Shown one piece after another: positions 17,559-24,750 of a stretch of 27,715 nucleotides of DNA. The notes below the pieces were generated by a model. The model made no database searches. It was not told where the DNA came from and was given only the letters and a program-made list of their open reading frames with translations. The translations under genes were made by a program, and so were the position numbers. This DNA comes from CAYFIW01 sp964500645 (GTDB lineage: Bacteria; Chloroflexota; Dehalococcoidia; Lucifugimonadales; UBA826), in the NCBI GenBank assembly GCA_964500645.1, contig CAZCOH010000019.1, positions 1-27,715 on the forward strand, in the 5' to 3' direction. Numbering within the stretch: the first letter of the stretch is position 1; each line of letters starts with the position of its first letter.

Positions 17559-17603
17559 CTCAGTTAAGTGTCATTTCCCATCTGAGAAGCTAAACTGAGT
17601 TGC

Positions 17604-18089
17604 TTATAAACCCTGTGATGTAATTCGCGTTGTTTCTATCGTAAACAAAACTACATCATCTTCTTCGACATATTGACTCAACTCTTCTCCTGGGCTGGTT
17701 TCTATATTCGGATTGAGTGGTTTATTATGCGATCTGTAATCTTCAGCGAATTTTGCTCCCTCCACTGACCCATAATATCTAGTCGCCATTCTAAGTACGG
17801 TTGGAAACAAAAGTGATGAGCTGTTGGGAATTTTTACAGCAATTCCATCTAGTACCAAGGGTCTATATGGAGGTTTTGGATCATCTATGCAAAGTGAAAC
17901 GCGGTTGTCATTGAGAATGTTGAGCCACTTGAGTGAATTACTGGAAGTGAAAAGCAGTAATCCCTCTTTTTCCGTCCAGTCGTGCCAGATAGCTCTAGTT
18001 CTTGGTGAACCGTTTTGATCTAGAGTTGCTAATACACTCACCAGGGTTTCTGATAAAAAATCTTTCATTTTTTGGTTTAGATTATTCAC
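17604..18089 (-). CDS. PPOX-class FMN/F420-binding split-barrel protein
   Basis: The product reads as a pyridoxamine-phosphate-oxidase-type split barrel: FLSETLVSVLATLDQNGSP then RTRAIWHDW, LLLFTSSNSLKWLNI, RVSLCIDDP and a strand LVLDGIAV. Such proteins bind FMN or F420 and reduce or oxidise small molecules. The frame is open up to a TTG at 18164, but I prefer GTG at 18089, which has GAGG 6 nt upstream and gives about 161 residues. An ATG at 18068 (154 residues) is a second choice. It is convergent with the luciferase-like gene, which ends 45 nt away. The specific cofactor cannot be decided from the sequence. Confidence 0.8.
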   Translation of the reverse strand: MNNLNQKMKDFLSETLVSVLATLDQNGSPRTRAIWHDWTEKEGLLLFTSSNSLKWLNILNDNRVSLCIDDPKPPYRPLVLDGIAVKIPNSSSLLFPTVLRMATRYYGSVEGAKFAEDYRSHNKPLNPNIETSPGEELSQYVEEDDVVLFTIETTRITSQGL

Positions 18090-18346
18090 CAGGGTCCTCG
18101 CTTTTAAATGTAGATATATATGTGCGGGTTGAATGTATTTTAAGTCACAAGTCTGTTTAAACAATAGTGAGAGCCTATTGTGTGATTGTTTCTACTAGAT
18201 GAAATATTACATATATAAAATTCATGAAAAATATATCTGTAATCATAGTGACTTAATTGAAGACATATCTTAGAGTGGATTGTGATGATCTATCAGTGCA
18301 AGAGTAAGTTACCAAATTTCTGAAATGATTTTTAAAGGAGTGTTTC

Positions 18347-19003
18347 ATGGGTAATATATCTGCTAATAAACTCGGTGGGATTGGCCTCATAATTGGGCCT
18401 GGTCTTGCCACTTTATTGTACTTAGTGATTTTCGTTGCGTTGGGGGATGCCGGATCAGGTAACCCTACTGACTTCACAGAATTTACTAGACAATCATCCC
18501 TTGAAGGATTTCTAGGTTTATTACCTGGTATTTCCCTCGTATTTTTCTTTTATGGTTTGGTGGTCTTAGGTAATAACTTTAAGAATGGGGGAAATAACGA
18601 ACCACTTTATAGGTTGGGTTTGAGTGGCGTTTTCTTCGGCATATTGGGTATTCTAATTGCCACTTCTTTAGGCGCAGGGGTCAATCTTGAAGGTATAACT
18701 GTTGATGAAGGTTACGAATCAGTACTGAATCTGGCAGCTGGGTCCATACAAACTTATATGGGGATTATATTTTCTATTGGAGCCACGCTTCTAGCTTTAG
18801 CGGTATCTTCTAATAAAGATGGAGGATTAAAGATTTTCGCTTATGTTGTTGCTTTGGTAGGGGTCATAAATGTTGTTGTTGGTTTTATTAATATACTCGA
18901 TGCTTCTACATGGGAGACAACTTTTATAGTGACACCTATTTCATACTTAATCTACTCTGTCTGGTCCGTAACTCTTGGTCTAGACCTAGTAAAGAAATCT
19001 TAG
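18347..19003 (+). CDS. Six-segment membrane protein, function unknown
   Basis: The 218-residue protein is strongly hydrophobic, with about six transmembrane segments: near 11-32, 52-75, 89-110, 132-151, 160-182 and 192-212. I do not recognise a family or any catalytic motif. A glycine-rich N-terminal segment (KLGGIGLIIGPG) and a DAGSGNPTDF loop stand out. A strong AAGGAG ribosome site precedes the ATG. A clear terminator follows 28 nt after the stop, so this is a single-gene transcript. DUF-type or DoxX/DUF998-like membrane proteins are possible relatives, but I cannot support either. Confidence 0.75.
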   Translation: MGNISANKLGGIGLIIGPGLATLLYLVIFVALGDAGSGNPTDFTEFTRQSSLEGFLGLLPGISLVFFFYGLVVLGNNFKNGGNNEPLYRLGLSGVFFGILGILIATSLGAGVNLEGITVDEGYESVLNLAAGSIQTYMGIIFSIGATLLALAVSSNKDGGLKIFAYVVALVGVINVVVGFINILDASTWETTFIVTPISYLIYSVWSVTLGLDLVKKS

Positions 19004-19030
19004 ACAAAGAATTTCGTTAGATTTTCATTG

Positions 19031-19068
19031 AAAGACCGGGTCACTTATGGGTGGTCCGGTCTTTTTTT
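19031..19068 (+). terminator. Rho-independent terminator after the membrane protein gene
   Basis: An 11-bp stem (19034-19044 with 19051-19061, two G-U pairs), extended by AAA/TTT, closes a six-base loop TTATGG and runs into seven T residues. This is a textbook intrinsic terminator in the plus direction, 28 nt after the stop at 19003. It separates this gene from the convergent end of the sulfur block. Confidence 0.93.
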
Positions 19069-19094
19069 AATAGTTGAATCCAAGTGCTTTTCTG

Positions 19095-19334
19095 TTAATT
19101 TTTTCTCTCACGTGGAGTAAGATTTATTTTCCAACCCCCTTCAGTTGGTGAAACTTTGCATCTTACATTTTGAGCTAACGCCTTAGGGATAATGTAGGTT
19201 GCGATCATCTGTTGGTCTGTTAACACTTCGCAGATGGCTCCTTGGGTTGCTCTCTCTAATGCAGAATTTATCGAGGTCATCTGAGTTGGTAGGTCAAGAC
19301 CGTATAGATCCACGAATGAAGAGTTATCCTTCAT
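19095..19334 (-). CDS. TusA-like protein lacking the catalytic cysteine
   Basis: The 79-residue product has the TusA/SirA fold pattern: VDLYGLDLPTQM, a helix, CEVLTDQQMIATYIIPKALAQN and a final GGWKINL strand. It lines up with the neighbouring TusA at 21733-21978 in the VLTD...IP...W+I/K-L positions. The TusA signature GLxCPxP is here G12-L-D-L15-P-T-Q18, so the sulfur-carrying cysteine is leucine and the second proline is glutamine. It therefore cannot act as a normal persulfide carrier. Other cysteines (C34, C57) are not at the active position. The ATG at 19334 overlaps the stop of the YeeE/YedE gene as ATGA, so translation is coupled; an upstream in-frame start at 19451 lies inside that gene and is rejected. 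It may be a structural or regulatory partner of the transporter. Confidence 0.82.
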   Translation of the reverse strand: MKDNSSFVDLYGLDLPTQMTSINSALERATQGAICEVLTDQQMIATYIIPKALAQNVRCKVSPTEGGWKINLTPRERKN

Positions 19335-20572
19335 GGTAGCCTTTTTATTATTTTCACACCTATAAAGGCCCCGAGAGTGAGACCTATTGCATAGACCCAG
19401 CCGTTTAGCGCCAGCGATGGTACGGCTGAAAAGAAGGCCCCAAGTGTGCATCCCAGGCCGAGTCCAGCACCATATCCCATAATCCCTCCGCCGACTAAAG
19501 ATTGTATATATCTGACGGGAGATCTGGGTACACGAACCTTAAATTCACCAGAAAATACAGAGGACGCAGCGGCCCCTAAAACTATGCCAACATTTAAAAA
19601 TAAGCCATGGGTGATCCACGTGCCGTCTGTCATAATCTGGGCACAGGCTCCGAGGCCTTCCATACCTTTCAACTCAAGTTCCGGAAAACCTAGTCCTGTA
19701 GTGATTGTTGTCGACCAACGTGATATTTCGCCAACTACTCCCAGTGGGTGGAAACGAATAAAGAGAAGTAAGTTCAAAAGTCCCAATACTATGCCACCAG
19801 CTATAGGACTCCATTCTCTTCTGAAAGGAAATTTTAAATAACTGATTACTTCGTCCGCAGCGCTAGAGGGTAATGGGGCTGGTTTCCTTTTGATTTCTGG
19901 CATCACAAAGCCCATGGTCTTGCGTCTCTCCCATAGCACAGTTATGTACAGAATTAACGATAGGATTGATAACGTCACTATTACGGACCATGTATATGAT
20001 ATTTCCGATGGCAGCCATATAGATGGTTCGTAAGAAATCACGTTATCCCACCACCAGTTCCAAGTGTTATTAAGAACAAACAAACCTGTCATGACTCCGG
20101 CAATTGCTATCCAAGAGGCCACATATCCTTCGCCCATCCTAGATAACGAACCAGAGACACAGCCTCCGGCTAACACCATGCCCACTCCAAATAAAGTGCC
20201 AGCAACCAACGTAGAAAGTCCAACCGGCAAGATATTTGCATCGGCGGGAGGTAAGCCAAAGCTTGGATTTGGAGATACTGTGCTCATGACCATTGCAAAG
20301 CCAAGAGTACATATTCCTAGGCCTATAAGTACCCCTTTTATCATCCTCGTTTGACCTAATAAAAATAAGTCTCTGAATGCTGAAGTGAAGCAAAACCGGC
20401 TCCTTTGGACTGTGATTCCAAATGCTAGACCCACTAGCCAGAATATAGGGGAGCCAAGGTCGTCGGTATATAAAGCAAATGCAAGTACAAAGATCAAGAT
20501 CAAAGAAAGACTTCCAACTTTTAAAAGCTGAGTAATGTCTAACTGAGTGTTTTCTTCTTTTACGTTTTGCAT
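19331..20572 (-). CDS. YeeE/YedE-family sulfur transporter
   Basis: The 413-residue, roughly nine-segment membrane protein belongs to the YeeE/YedE (TsuA-like) family that imports thiosulfate or related sulfur compounds. The conserved cysteines sit in membrane turns: QRSRFCFTSAFRD (C61), AGGCVSGSLSR (C138) and GLGCTLGAFF (C375). C310 in EGLGACAQ is extra. The internal repeat typical of the family (GxxxGxGCxxG) is visible at both ends. It lies between the lipoprotein rhodanese and the Cys-less TusA-like gene on the same strand, 162 nt after the rhodanese stop. Neighbours strengthen the sulfur role; the exact substrate (thiosulfate or another sulfane) is inference. Confidence 0.92.
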   Translation of the reverse strand: MQNVKEENTQLDITQLLKVGSLSLILIFVLAFALYTDDLGSPIFWLVGLAFGITVQRSRFCFTSAFRDLFLLGQTRMIKGVLIGLGICTLGFAMVMSTVSPNPSFGLPPADANILPVGLSTLVAGTLFGVGMVLAGGCVSGSLSRMGEGYVASWIAIAGVMTGLFVLNNTWNWWWDNVISYEPSIWLPSEISYTWSVIVTLSILSLILYITVLWERRKTMGFVMPEIKRKPAPLPSSAADEVISYLKFPFRREWSPIAGGIVLGLLNLLLFIRFHPLGVVGEISRWSTTITTGLGFPELELKGMEGLGACAQIMTDGTWITHGLFLNVGIVLGAAASSVFSGEFKVRVPRSPVRYIQSLVGGGIMGYGAGLGLGCTLGAFFSAVPSLALNGWVYAIGLTLGAFIGVKIIKRLP

Positions 20573-20675
20573 CTTATATTCCTGGCTACTTTTGTTGTAA
20601 GAAACCTGTTTTATGCACTCTTTATTTCTTTACAGGCTCACACTGTATATAAAGATTGTGGATTTAAGCCTAGAC

Positions 20676-20710
20676 ACGTGTGACAGCTGATTTGATCAAC
20701 CGTCACACGT
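20676..20710. repeat. 9-bp perfect inverted repeat between rhodanese and yedE genes
   Basis: ACGTGTGAC (20676-20684) and GTCACACGT (20702-20710) form perfect arms 17 bp apart, and a smaller TGAT/ATCA pair lies inside. No T-run follows on either strand, so it is not a standard intrinsic terminator. It sits in the 162-bp gap ahead of the YeeE/YedE gene, where an operator, RNA processing site or Rho-independent pause would be plausible. Confidence 0.6.
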
Positions 20711-20734
20711 ATCCATTTCCTTGATCTTGGAGAC

Positions 20735-21685
20735 TTAAGAATCTATGGGTGTATTTTCGTCGTTACCCCATTCCGTCCATGAGCCGTCATATACTGACAC
20801 GTCCTCATAACCGAGTAAATCAGTGAGGACAAACCAACTATGTGTAGCTCTTACTGCAGTTTGGCACAACGTGTAGATGTCCAAGTCACTGTTTATGTTT
20901 GCTGAAGCATATAGGGTCTTTAAATCCGAGGCCGGTAAAAACCTACCTTCTCCATCAACATTTTGGACCCATTCTACGTGAATAGATGAAGGTATGTGTC
21001 CTCCACGATTTGCTCTTACATCTCTCCCTGCATACTCATCCGCACTCCTAGTGTCCAGAACAACCGAACTGCTGTCTTCAATTGAGGCCTGTACAGCGGC
21101 CATATCTATGATGAGGGATTCATTTTTAGGTTTAGTAAATTTATAAGTTGTGGAAGATATTGTAGGTGATTCAGTTGAGACGGTTTTTCCTTGCGTTGAC
21201 CATACTCCCCATGAACCATCCATCATCCTGGCATCTTCATGCCCGTAAACTTCCAATGTCCAAAGTAATCTGGTCGACCAAAGATTTTTTACGTGATCGT
21301 AAATGATTATAGTATCTTCAGGAGATATACCAAGGGAACTCAGTTTGGCAGAAATATTCTCTCCAGGAGGGATCATGCCTTTCACTCCGTCAGTTTCAAC
21401 CTGAAGTTCACCATAAGGATAGTTTAGGGCTCCCGGTATGTGTCCGGCTGCATAGTCTTCTGCTTTTCTTATGTCGACTATTTTGACGTTGTCATTATCC
21501 AGATTATCAACGACCCATTTGGTCGTTACCAGTCTATCCGTAGATGCATATCCACGGCTCTCTAGTGCGGTGTCTTGGGAGACTTCATTATTCATTCCAA
21601 GTGCGGCGCATCCCACAAGGGCACTAAATATCGTGAGTGAAATTGTTATCCACAAAATCTTCTTTCTTATATCTATATTTGTCAT
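20735..21685 (-). CDS. Lipoprotein tandem rhodanese (thiosulfate sulfurtransferase-like)
   Basis: The 316-residue product has an N-terminal lipoprotein signal: KK, a hydrophobic stretch (LWITISLTIFSALVG) and a lipobox ending at C26. Two rhodanese domains follow. The first (about 52-170) has aspartate D130 where the active cysteine would be, as in most two-domain sulfurtransferases. The second (about 195-310) has C274 in the loop CQTAVRA, matching the catalytic CxxxxRA type. It would move sulfur from thiosulfate or a similar donor to a thiol acceptor, on the outer face of the membrane. The ATG at 21685 was chosen because AAAGGTGG lies just ahead of it; an upstream in-frame start would lengthen the signal. 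It sits 47 nt after tusA in the sulfur block. Confidence 0.9.
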   Translation of the reverse strand: MTNIDIRKKILWITISLTIFSALVGCAALGMNNEVSQDTALESRGYASTDRLVTTKWVVDNLDNDNVKIVDIRKAEDYAAGHIPGALNYPYGELQVETDGVKGMIPPGENISAKLSSLGISPEDTIIIYDHVKNLWSTRLLWTLEVYGHEDARMMDGSWGVWSTQGKTVSTESPTISSTTYKFTKPKNESLIIDMAAVQASIEDSSSVVLDTRSADEYAGRDVRANRGGHIPSSIHVEWVQNVDGEGRFLPASDLKTLYASANINSDLDIYTLCQTAVRATHSWFVLTDLLGYEDVSVYDGSWTEWGNDENTPIDS

Positions 21686-21732
21686 AATCCACCTTTCATT
21701 TATTAAAAAATTGCTCATATTTTTTCTTAGAT

Positions 21733-21978
21733 CTAGTCTTTAAAAAGTTTGATTCTCCATTCACCGGGCTTTTCCTCTTCTATCTCACATCCATATCCTC
21801 TTTTCATCGCTTCCGGAGGAATCGTTGATAGAGCGGGGGGATGATCTGTTAAAACGTCCAACTGAGTTAAGGCAGGAACTGTGTCGTCTAGTTCCTGATT
21901 GGTTCTCATCATTGGGTATGGACAAATTTCACCTCGGACATCCAACGTATTTGGTGCGTTTTCATTGTTGACATCCAT
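21733..21978 (-). CDS. tusA: TusA-family sulfur carrier
   Basis: The 81-residue protein has the TusA signature LDVRGEICPYPMM, with the catalytic cysteine at C19 and the CPxP motif intact. The rest (DVLTDHPPALSTIPPEAMKRGYGCEIEEE...WRIKL) is the usual alpha/beta sandwich. TusA carries sulfur as a persulfide from a sulfurtransferase to downstream acceptors such as tRNA thiolation, molybdopterin or oxidation enzymes. An AAGGAG ribosome site precedes the ATG. It is first in the block tusA-rhodanese-YeeE/YedE-TusA-like, and a structured leader with its own promoter lies just upstream. Confidence 0.92.
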   Translation of the reverse strand: MDVNNENAPNTLDVRGEICPYPMMRTNQELDDTVPALTQLDVLTDHPPALSTIPPEAMKRGYGCEIEEEKPGEWRIKLFKD

Positions 21979-22267
21979 TTGTTTCTCCTTGTTGCATAAA
22001 TGTTTATATGGATCATTTTGGGTAAAAAAAAACCTCCCCTTAATATGCAGGCGGAGGTTTGTACAGCGGGATCATTGAACGAATTGACCCGATTTAAAGA
22101 GGATCCCACTGTCAGCTCATACAAGAACACCTTTCATTGGACATATTAGGCAATATGGCGCCTAGTTCAGACGCATACAACAGTCCATGATCCGGACCAT
22201 CGTAACTGGAGTTATGTGTAAATATGATGTTCATTGTTTTTTGTCAGGCATGTAATATGCTCAACAG
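21979..22267 (-). promoter_or_regulatory. Structured 5' leader of the sulfur operon, possible attenuator or riboswitch
   Basis: This 289-nt leader runs from the likely transcription start (near 22267) to the tusA ATG. It includes an 11-bp stem (22063-22073 with 22102-22112, one G-U pair), which closes a loop of about 28 nt. A smaller hairpin, CATATT/AATATG, lies at 22142-22157, and the terminator at 22024-22060 follows. An alternative pairing between GATCC and GGGTC inside the large loop is also possible. It does not match a SAM, TPP, T-box or fluoride consensus that I know. No convincing leader peptide was found; the overlapping 73-codon frame (21909-22130) has no family resemblance. Confidence 0.55.
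22024..22060 (-). terminator. Terminator inside the tusA leader
   Basis: On the minus strand AAACCTCCGCCT pairs with AGGGGAGGTTT (one bulge) and a run of nine T residues follows. It is an intrinsic terminator in form. No minus-strand gene lies between it and the promoter at 22274-22302, so it would end a leader or a small RNA instead of a coding transcript. Confidence 0.85.
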
Positions 22268-22273
22268 CGAACT

Positions 22274-22302
22274 ATTTTACTCATATTGTTCTTTCCAGTC
22301 AA
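22274..22302 (-). promoter_or_regulatory. Sigma70-like promoter for the sulfur-block leader
   Basis: On the minus strand TTGACT (22297-22302) and TAAAAT (22274-22279) are separated by exactly 17 bp, close to the consensus TTGACA-17-TATAAT. Transcription would start near 22267. The stretch 22303-22508 beyond it is AT-rich and holds no gene that I can see. Confidence 0.65.
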
Positions 22303-22508
22303 TTATGTTTAGTGGGTAATAATAAAACATAAATAGTTATGTTAAATATATATGTATATAGTAGTATTAATCTTAAGATATCTTTGACTTCCCATGCATG
22401 CTCTAGAAGTCTATTAATCGTACTTATCTATTTAAATGGACTTATATCTATGGGAAATAATCAGAGATTAAAAAAAACATAAAGGAATATAAAAATGAGG
22501 AGAATTTT

Positions 22509-23141
22509 ATGTCGAGTTTAGTTTTGGAGATAAGAAGAGTACCGCAAGCTGGTAAATTTTTTGAAGTTATTGATGCGATGCGAAAAAGCATGTCTGAGAC
22601 TGAGAGGATAGGTATGGTGACTGCGACGGCCACTAGTTCTCATCTTTTCAATAAAGATGTTGTTACTACATCACGTCTTAATAATATTGATGAATTGGAG
22701 TTAATTGAAGACAACGTTTTTACCTCATCAGATTTTCAAAAGAAGGCCAGTTCTATAGAAGAATTATGCTCCAAAACTACTACTATTCAGGTATTGAATA
22801 TGATCTCAGAAGGAGATGGATTTCCTCCCGAGGGGAGTCCAAAATATTTGAGAAGGAATTTCCTGTTAGCCAAAAGAGGAGAGGCTCAGTCTCTCATAGA
22901 AGTACTACTTGAGTGGAAAGAAGATATTAAAGGAGTTAAACCAACCATTGGTAGACCGATAGCTGGAAATCAAGATATGGTTAGAATCTCCGTTCCCTTT
23001 GATAGTTTGGCTGCTTTAACTGAGTCAGGCGCAGACATAATAAATAATGCTGCATATGACAAATATAAGGAACAAGTTAATCGCCTTACAGTCTCGGTAC
23101 AGGGGACTAATAACAGAGTTGTGCATGTCAATACACCCTAG
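22509..23141 (+). CDS. Two-domain alpha/beta-barrel (ABM-like) protein, paralogue of the gene at 23-661
   Basis: The 210-residue protein is unnamed. Residues 1-100 open with a strand, LEIRRVPQAGK, and a helix that ends in DAMRKSM. The second unit starts at PKYLRRNFLLAKRGE, then LIEVLLEWKEDI. This matches the other gene over its whole length, including VFxx and LCSx positions. AGGAG lies 8 nt ahead of the ATG. It points in the same direction as the ABM-like gene at 23240, 98 nt away. Function is unknown; no metal or flavin motif is seen. Confidence 0.75.
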   Translation: MSSLVLEIRRVPQAGKFFEVIDAMRKSMSETERIGMVTATATSSHLFNKDVVTTSRLNNIDELELIEDNVFTSSDFQKKASSIEELCSKTTTIQVLNMISEGDGFPPEGSPKYLRRNFLLAKRGEAQSLIEVLLEWKEDIKGVKPTIGRPIAGNQDMVRISVPFDSLAALTESGADIINNAAYDKYKEQVNRLTVSVQGTNNRVVHVNTP

Positions 23142-23239
23142 CTAACCCTGCCAAGTCATATAGTTTATTAATATTTGTGTGGATTATGTGTACCGCTATT
23201 GATGTTGCCGAAATAACTTAAAGACATCGGAGGTATAAA

Positions 23240-23509
23240 ATGAAGATCGTCGGTAATTTTGAGATAAAAAAAAGCTATGAACACTGGAAATCTGTTTTTG
23301 ATGCTCATGAATCACAAAGATCAAAAGCTGGGATTGAAACAATCTTTGTCGGGAGAGAATTAGATAATTCTCAAAAGGTACATGTCCTATTTGAAGTGGA
23401 ATCTATTCAAGCAATGCAGGAATTTATGCAATCACCTGAAAACGCCCCCGTTATTGAGGAGGCAGGCCACTTAGTTGAAACTACTGTGATGATTCCAATA
23501 AGCGACTAA
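23240..23509 (+). CDS. Small alpha/beta-barrel (ABM-like) protein
   Basis: The 89-residue protein has one ferredoxin-like unit: a first strand MKIVGNFEIK, a helix with YEHWKSVFDAHE, a strand KAGIETIFVGRELDN, a strand VHVLFEVES, a helix and a final ETTVMIPIS strand. The pattern of W near residue 16 and an AG...VE pair near the end is common in small stress- or substrate-binding members of this fold. GGAGG precedes the ATG. It may share a transcript with the two-domain paralogue 98 nt upstream. The biochemical role is unknown. Confidence 0.78.
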   Translation: MKIVGNFEIKKSYEHWKSVFDAHESQRSKAGIETIFVGRELDNSQKVHVLFEVESIQAMQEFMQSPENAPVIEEAGHLVETTVMIPISD

Positions 23510-23592
23510 CCATAAACATTATAAATCGAGGGCCTCTGCTAGTAAGGCTGTTTGTCTAGTCGTTGAGATCCTCTGGCTTGTTCATTGCATTA

Positions 23593-24114
23593 CTAAATAT
23601 CAATTTCCGTGTAAGGATTACCAAATTCTTCTTTATGAACTACTTCGCTGATCCTTTTTCGGACTTTATTTCCAAAGCCGATCTTACGGACTGGATATCC
23701 AAATGGTATTACTGCGATTACATCGTATTCATCTGGGATTCCTACGAATTTAGCTACATGTGACATGCCGGACCATCCCGCCCAGTTCGAACCGACACCC
23801 TCGGCCCATGCTGCAAGAATCATTGATTGAATAGCACGGCTTCCATCAGATATACCATATTGCGAACTCTTTTCAACAGCCACCACAACAGAAAGTGCGG
23901 AGGAAGCGATGTAGGGGCCTGATTTTACAAGAGAGCCTAGTTCCTCCAGTTTGCTTGATTCTTTCACAACAATGAACTGCCATGGTTGTGCGTTCATACT
24001 ACTACCTGTGAGGTGCGCCGCGTTTATGATTTTTTGAATTACATCATCGGGTAATTCCTTTTGTTGAAATTCTCTAACTGCTAACACGGTTCGTATAGAT
24101 TCAAATGTTTCCAT
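23593..24114 (-). CDS. Nitroreductase-family FMN oxidoreductase
   Basis: The 173-residue protein has the nitroreductase family marks: R-T-V-L-A-V-R-E-F near residue 8-16 (FMN phosphate contact), GSSMNAQPWQFIVV (37-50), GSRAIQSMILAAWAEGVGSNW (91-111) and a closing FGYPVRK. These enzymes use NAD(P)H and FMN to reduce nitro groups, quinones or flavins; the substrate here is unknown. The short length is usual for the family. It lies 43 nt downstream of the GNAT gene on the same strand. Its stop faces the ABM-like gene at 23240. Confidence 0.9.
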   Translation of the reverse strand: METFESIRTVLAVREFQQKELPDDVIQKIINAAHLTGSSMNAQPWQFIVVKESSKLEELGSLVKSGPYIASSALSVVVAVEKSSQYGISDGSRAIQSMILAAWAEGVGSNWAGWSGMSHVAKFVGIPDEYDVIAVIPFGYPVRKIGFGNKVRKRISEVVHKEEFGNPYTEIDI

Positions 24115-24157
24115 GGTTACCTCGAATTTACCAATATACTAAATACGTCCTTTATAA

Positions 24158-24622
24158 CTAAAAGGTTAGATCCATATCCTGGTGTGGGATATTCACCTCA
24201 TCGTAAATCTCGCCTCTTTCTTTGTACCCGAGATTTCTATAAAACTCTCTCACGTAAACTTGTGCTGATAAAGTAATTCCTTGAGCTCCATCATCTCTGG
24301 CGATTTTATGAAGAATATTCATAAGAATTGTTCCTGCACCATGTCTTCGATTATCTTTTTTTACTGCGATTCGACCAATGTGATGGTATTCCTTCGAATT
24401 GGAAGGGGGAATTAACCTTCCTGCGCCAAGAGCTATGTCGCGATAAATAATGCCAACATGAGTCACTCGCCCAGTGGCAATAGCTTCCATCGTATCCAGA
24501 TTATCTAGCTCATGATTGATCGGTACAGATTGCTCTTTGACAAATACCTCTTTTCGGAGGGAGAGTATTTTCTCAAGATTTTCTGGGCTATCAACGATTA
24601 TGGCTTTTAAGTTTTTTGTCAT
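24158..24622 (-). CDS. GNAT-family N-acetyltransferase (ElaA/YjcF-like)
   Basis: The 154-residue protein has the acetyl-CoA-binding GNAT core: an LRKEVFVKEQSVP entry near 22-34, typical of the ElaA/YjcF subgroup, IGRIAVKKDNRRHGAGTILM (83-102) with the R/Q-x-x-G-x-G/A pyrophosphate loop RRHGAG, and VREFYRNLGYKERGE near the end. It transfers an acetyl group to an amine; the acceptor is unknown. It is the first gene of a two-gene minus-strand unit with the nitroreductase and is divergent from the LRR gene. Confidence 0.9.
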   Translation of the reverse strand: MTKNLKAIIVDSPENLEKILSLRKEVFVKEQSVPINHELDNLDTMEAIATGRVTHVGIIYRDIALGAGRLIPPSNSKEYHHIGRIAVKKDNRRHGAGTILMNILHKIARDDGAQGITLSAQVYVREFYRNLGYKERGEIYDEVNIPHQDMDLTF

Positions 24623-24750
24623 TACATATCATCAAAATTAACTTACAAAATCAACGGATTTCTAGTTATTATAGTTTAAGCACTAGTCTCGGCTATCGAA
24701 TAGATTGACGTTATGTTGTTCTTAGTTTCTAAAATCATATACGAGAGATA

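Noticed and set aside
19335..19451. Upstream extension of the Cys-less TusA-like protein
   Set aside because: These 39 codons lie inside the YeeE/YedE gene in another frame, and the TusA fold starts only after the ATG at 19334.
21909..22130. 73-codon frame on the minus strand overlapping the start of tusA
   Set aside because: It overlaps tusA in another frame, spans the terminator hairpin and shows no family resemblance, so the region is better read as a non-coding leader.
21979..22267. SAM, T-box, fluoride or TPP riboswitch in the tusA leader
   Set aside because: None of the conserved core bases of these classes, such as the T-box TGGNACCGCG, could be found; it is left as an unassigned leader.
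22388..22415. GACTTC/GAAGTC inverted repeat ahead of the two-domain ABM-like gene
   Set aside because: Six-base arms with a 14-base gap in AT-rich DNA are expected by chance, and no promoter elements line up with it.
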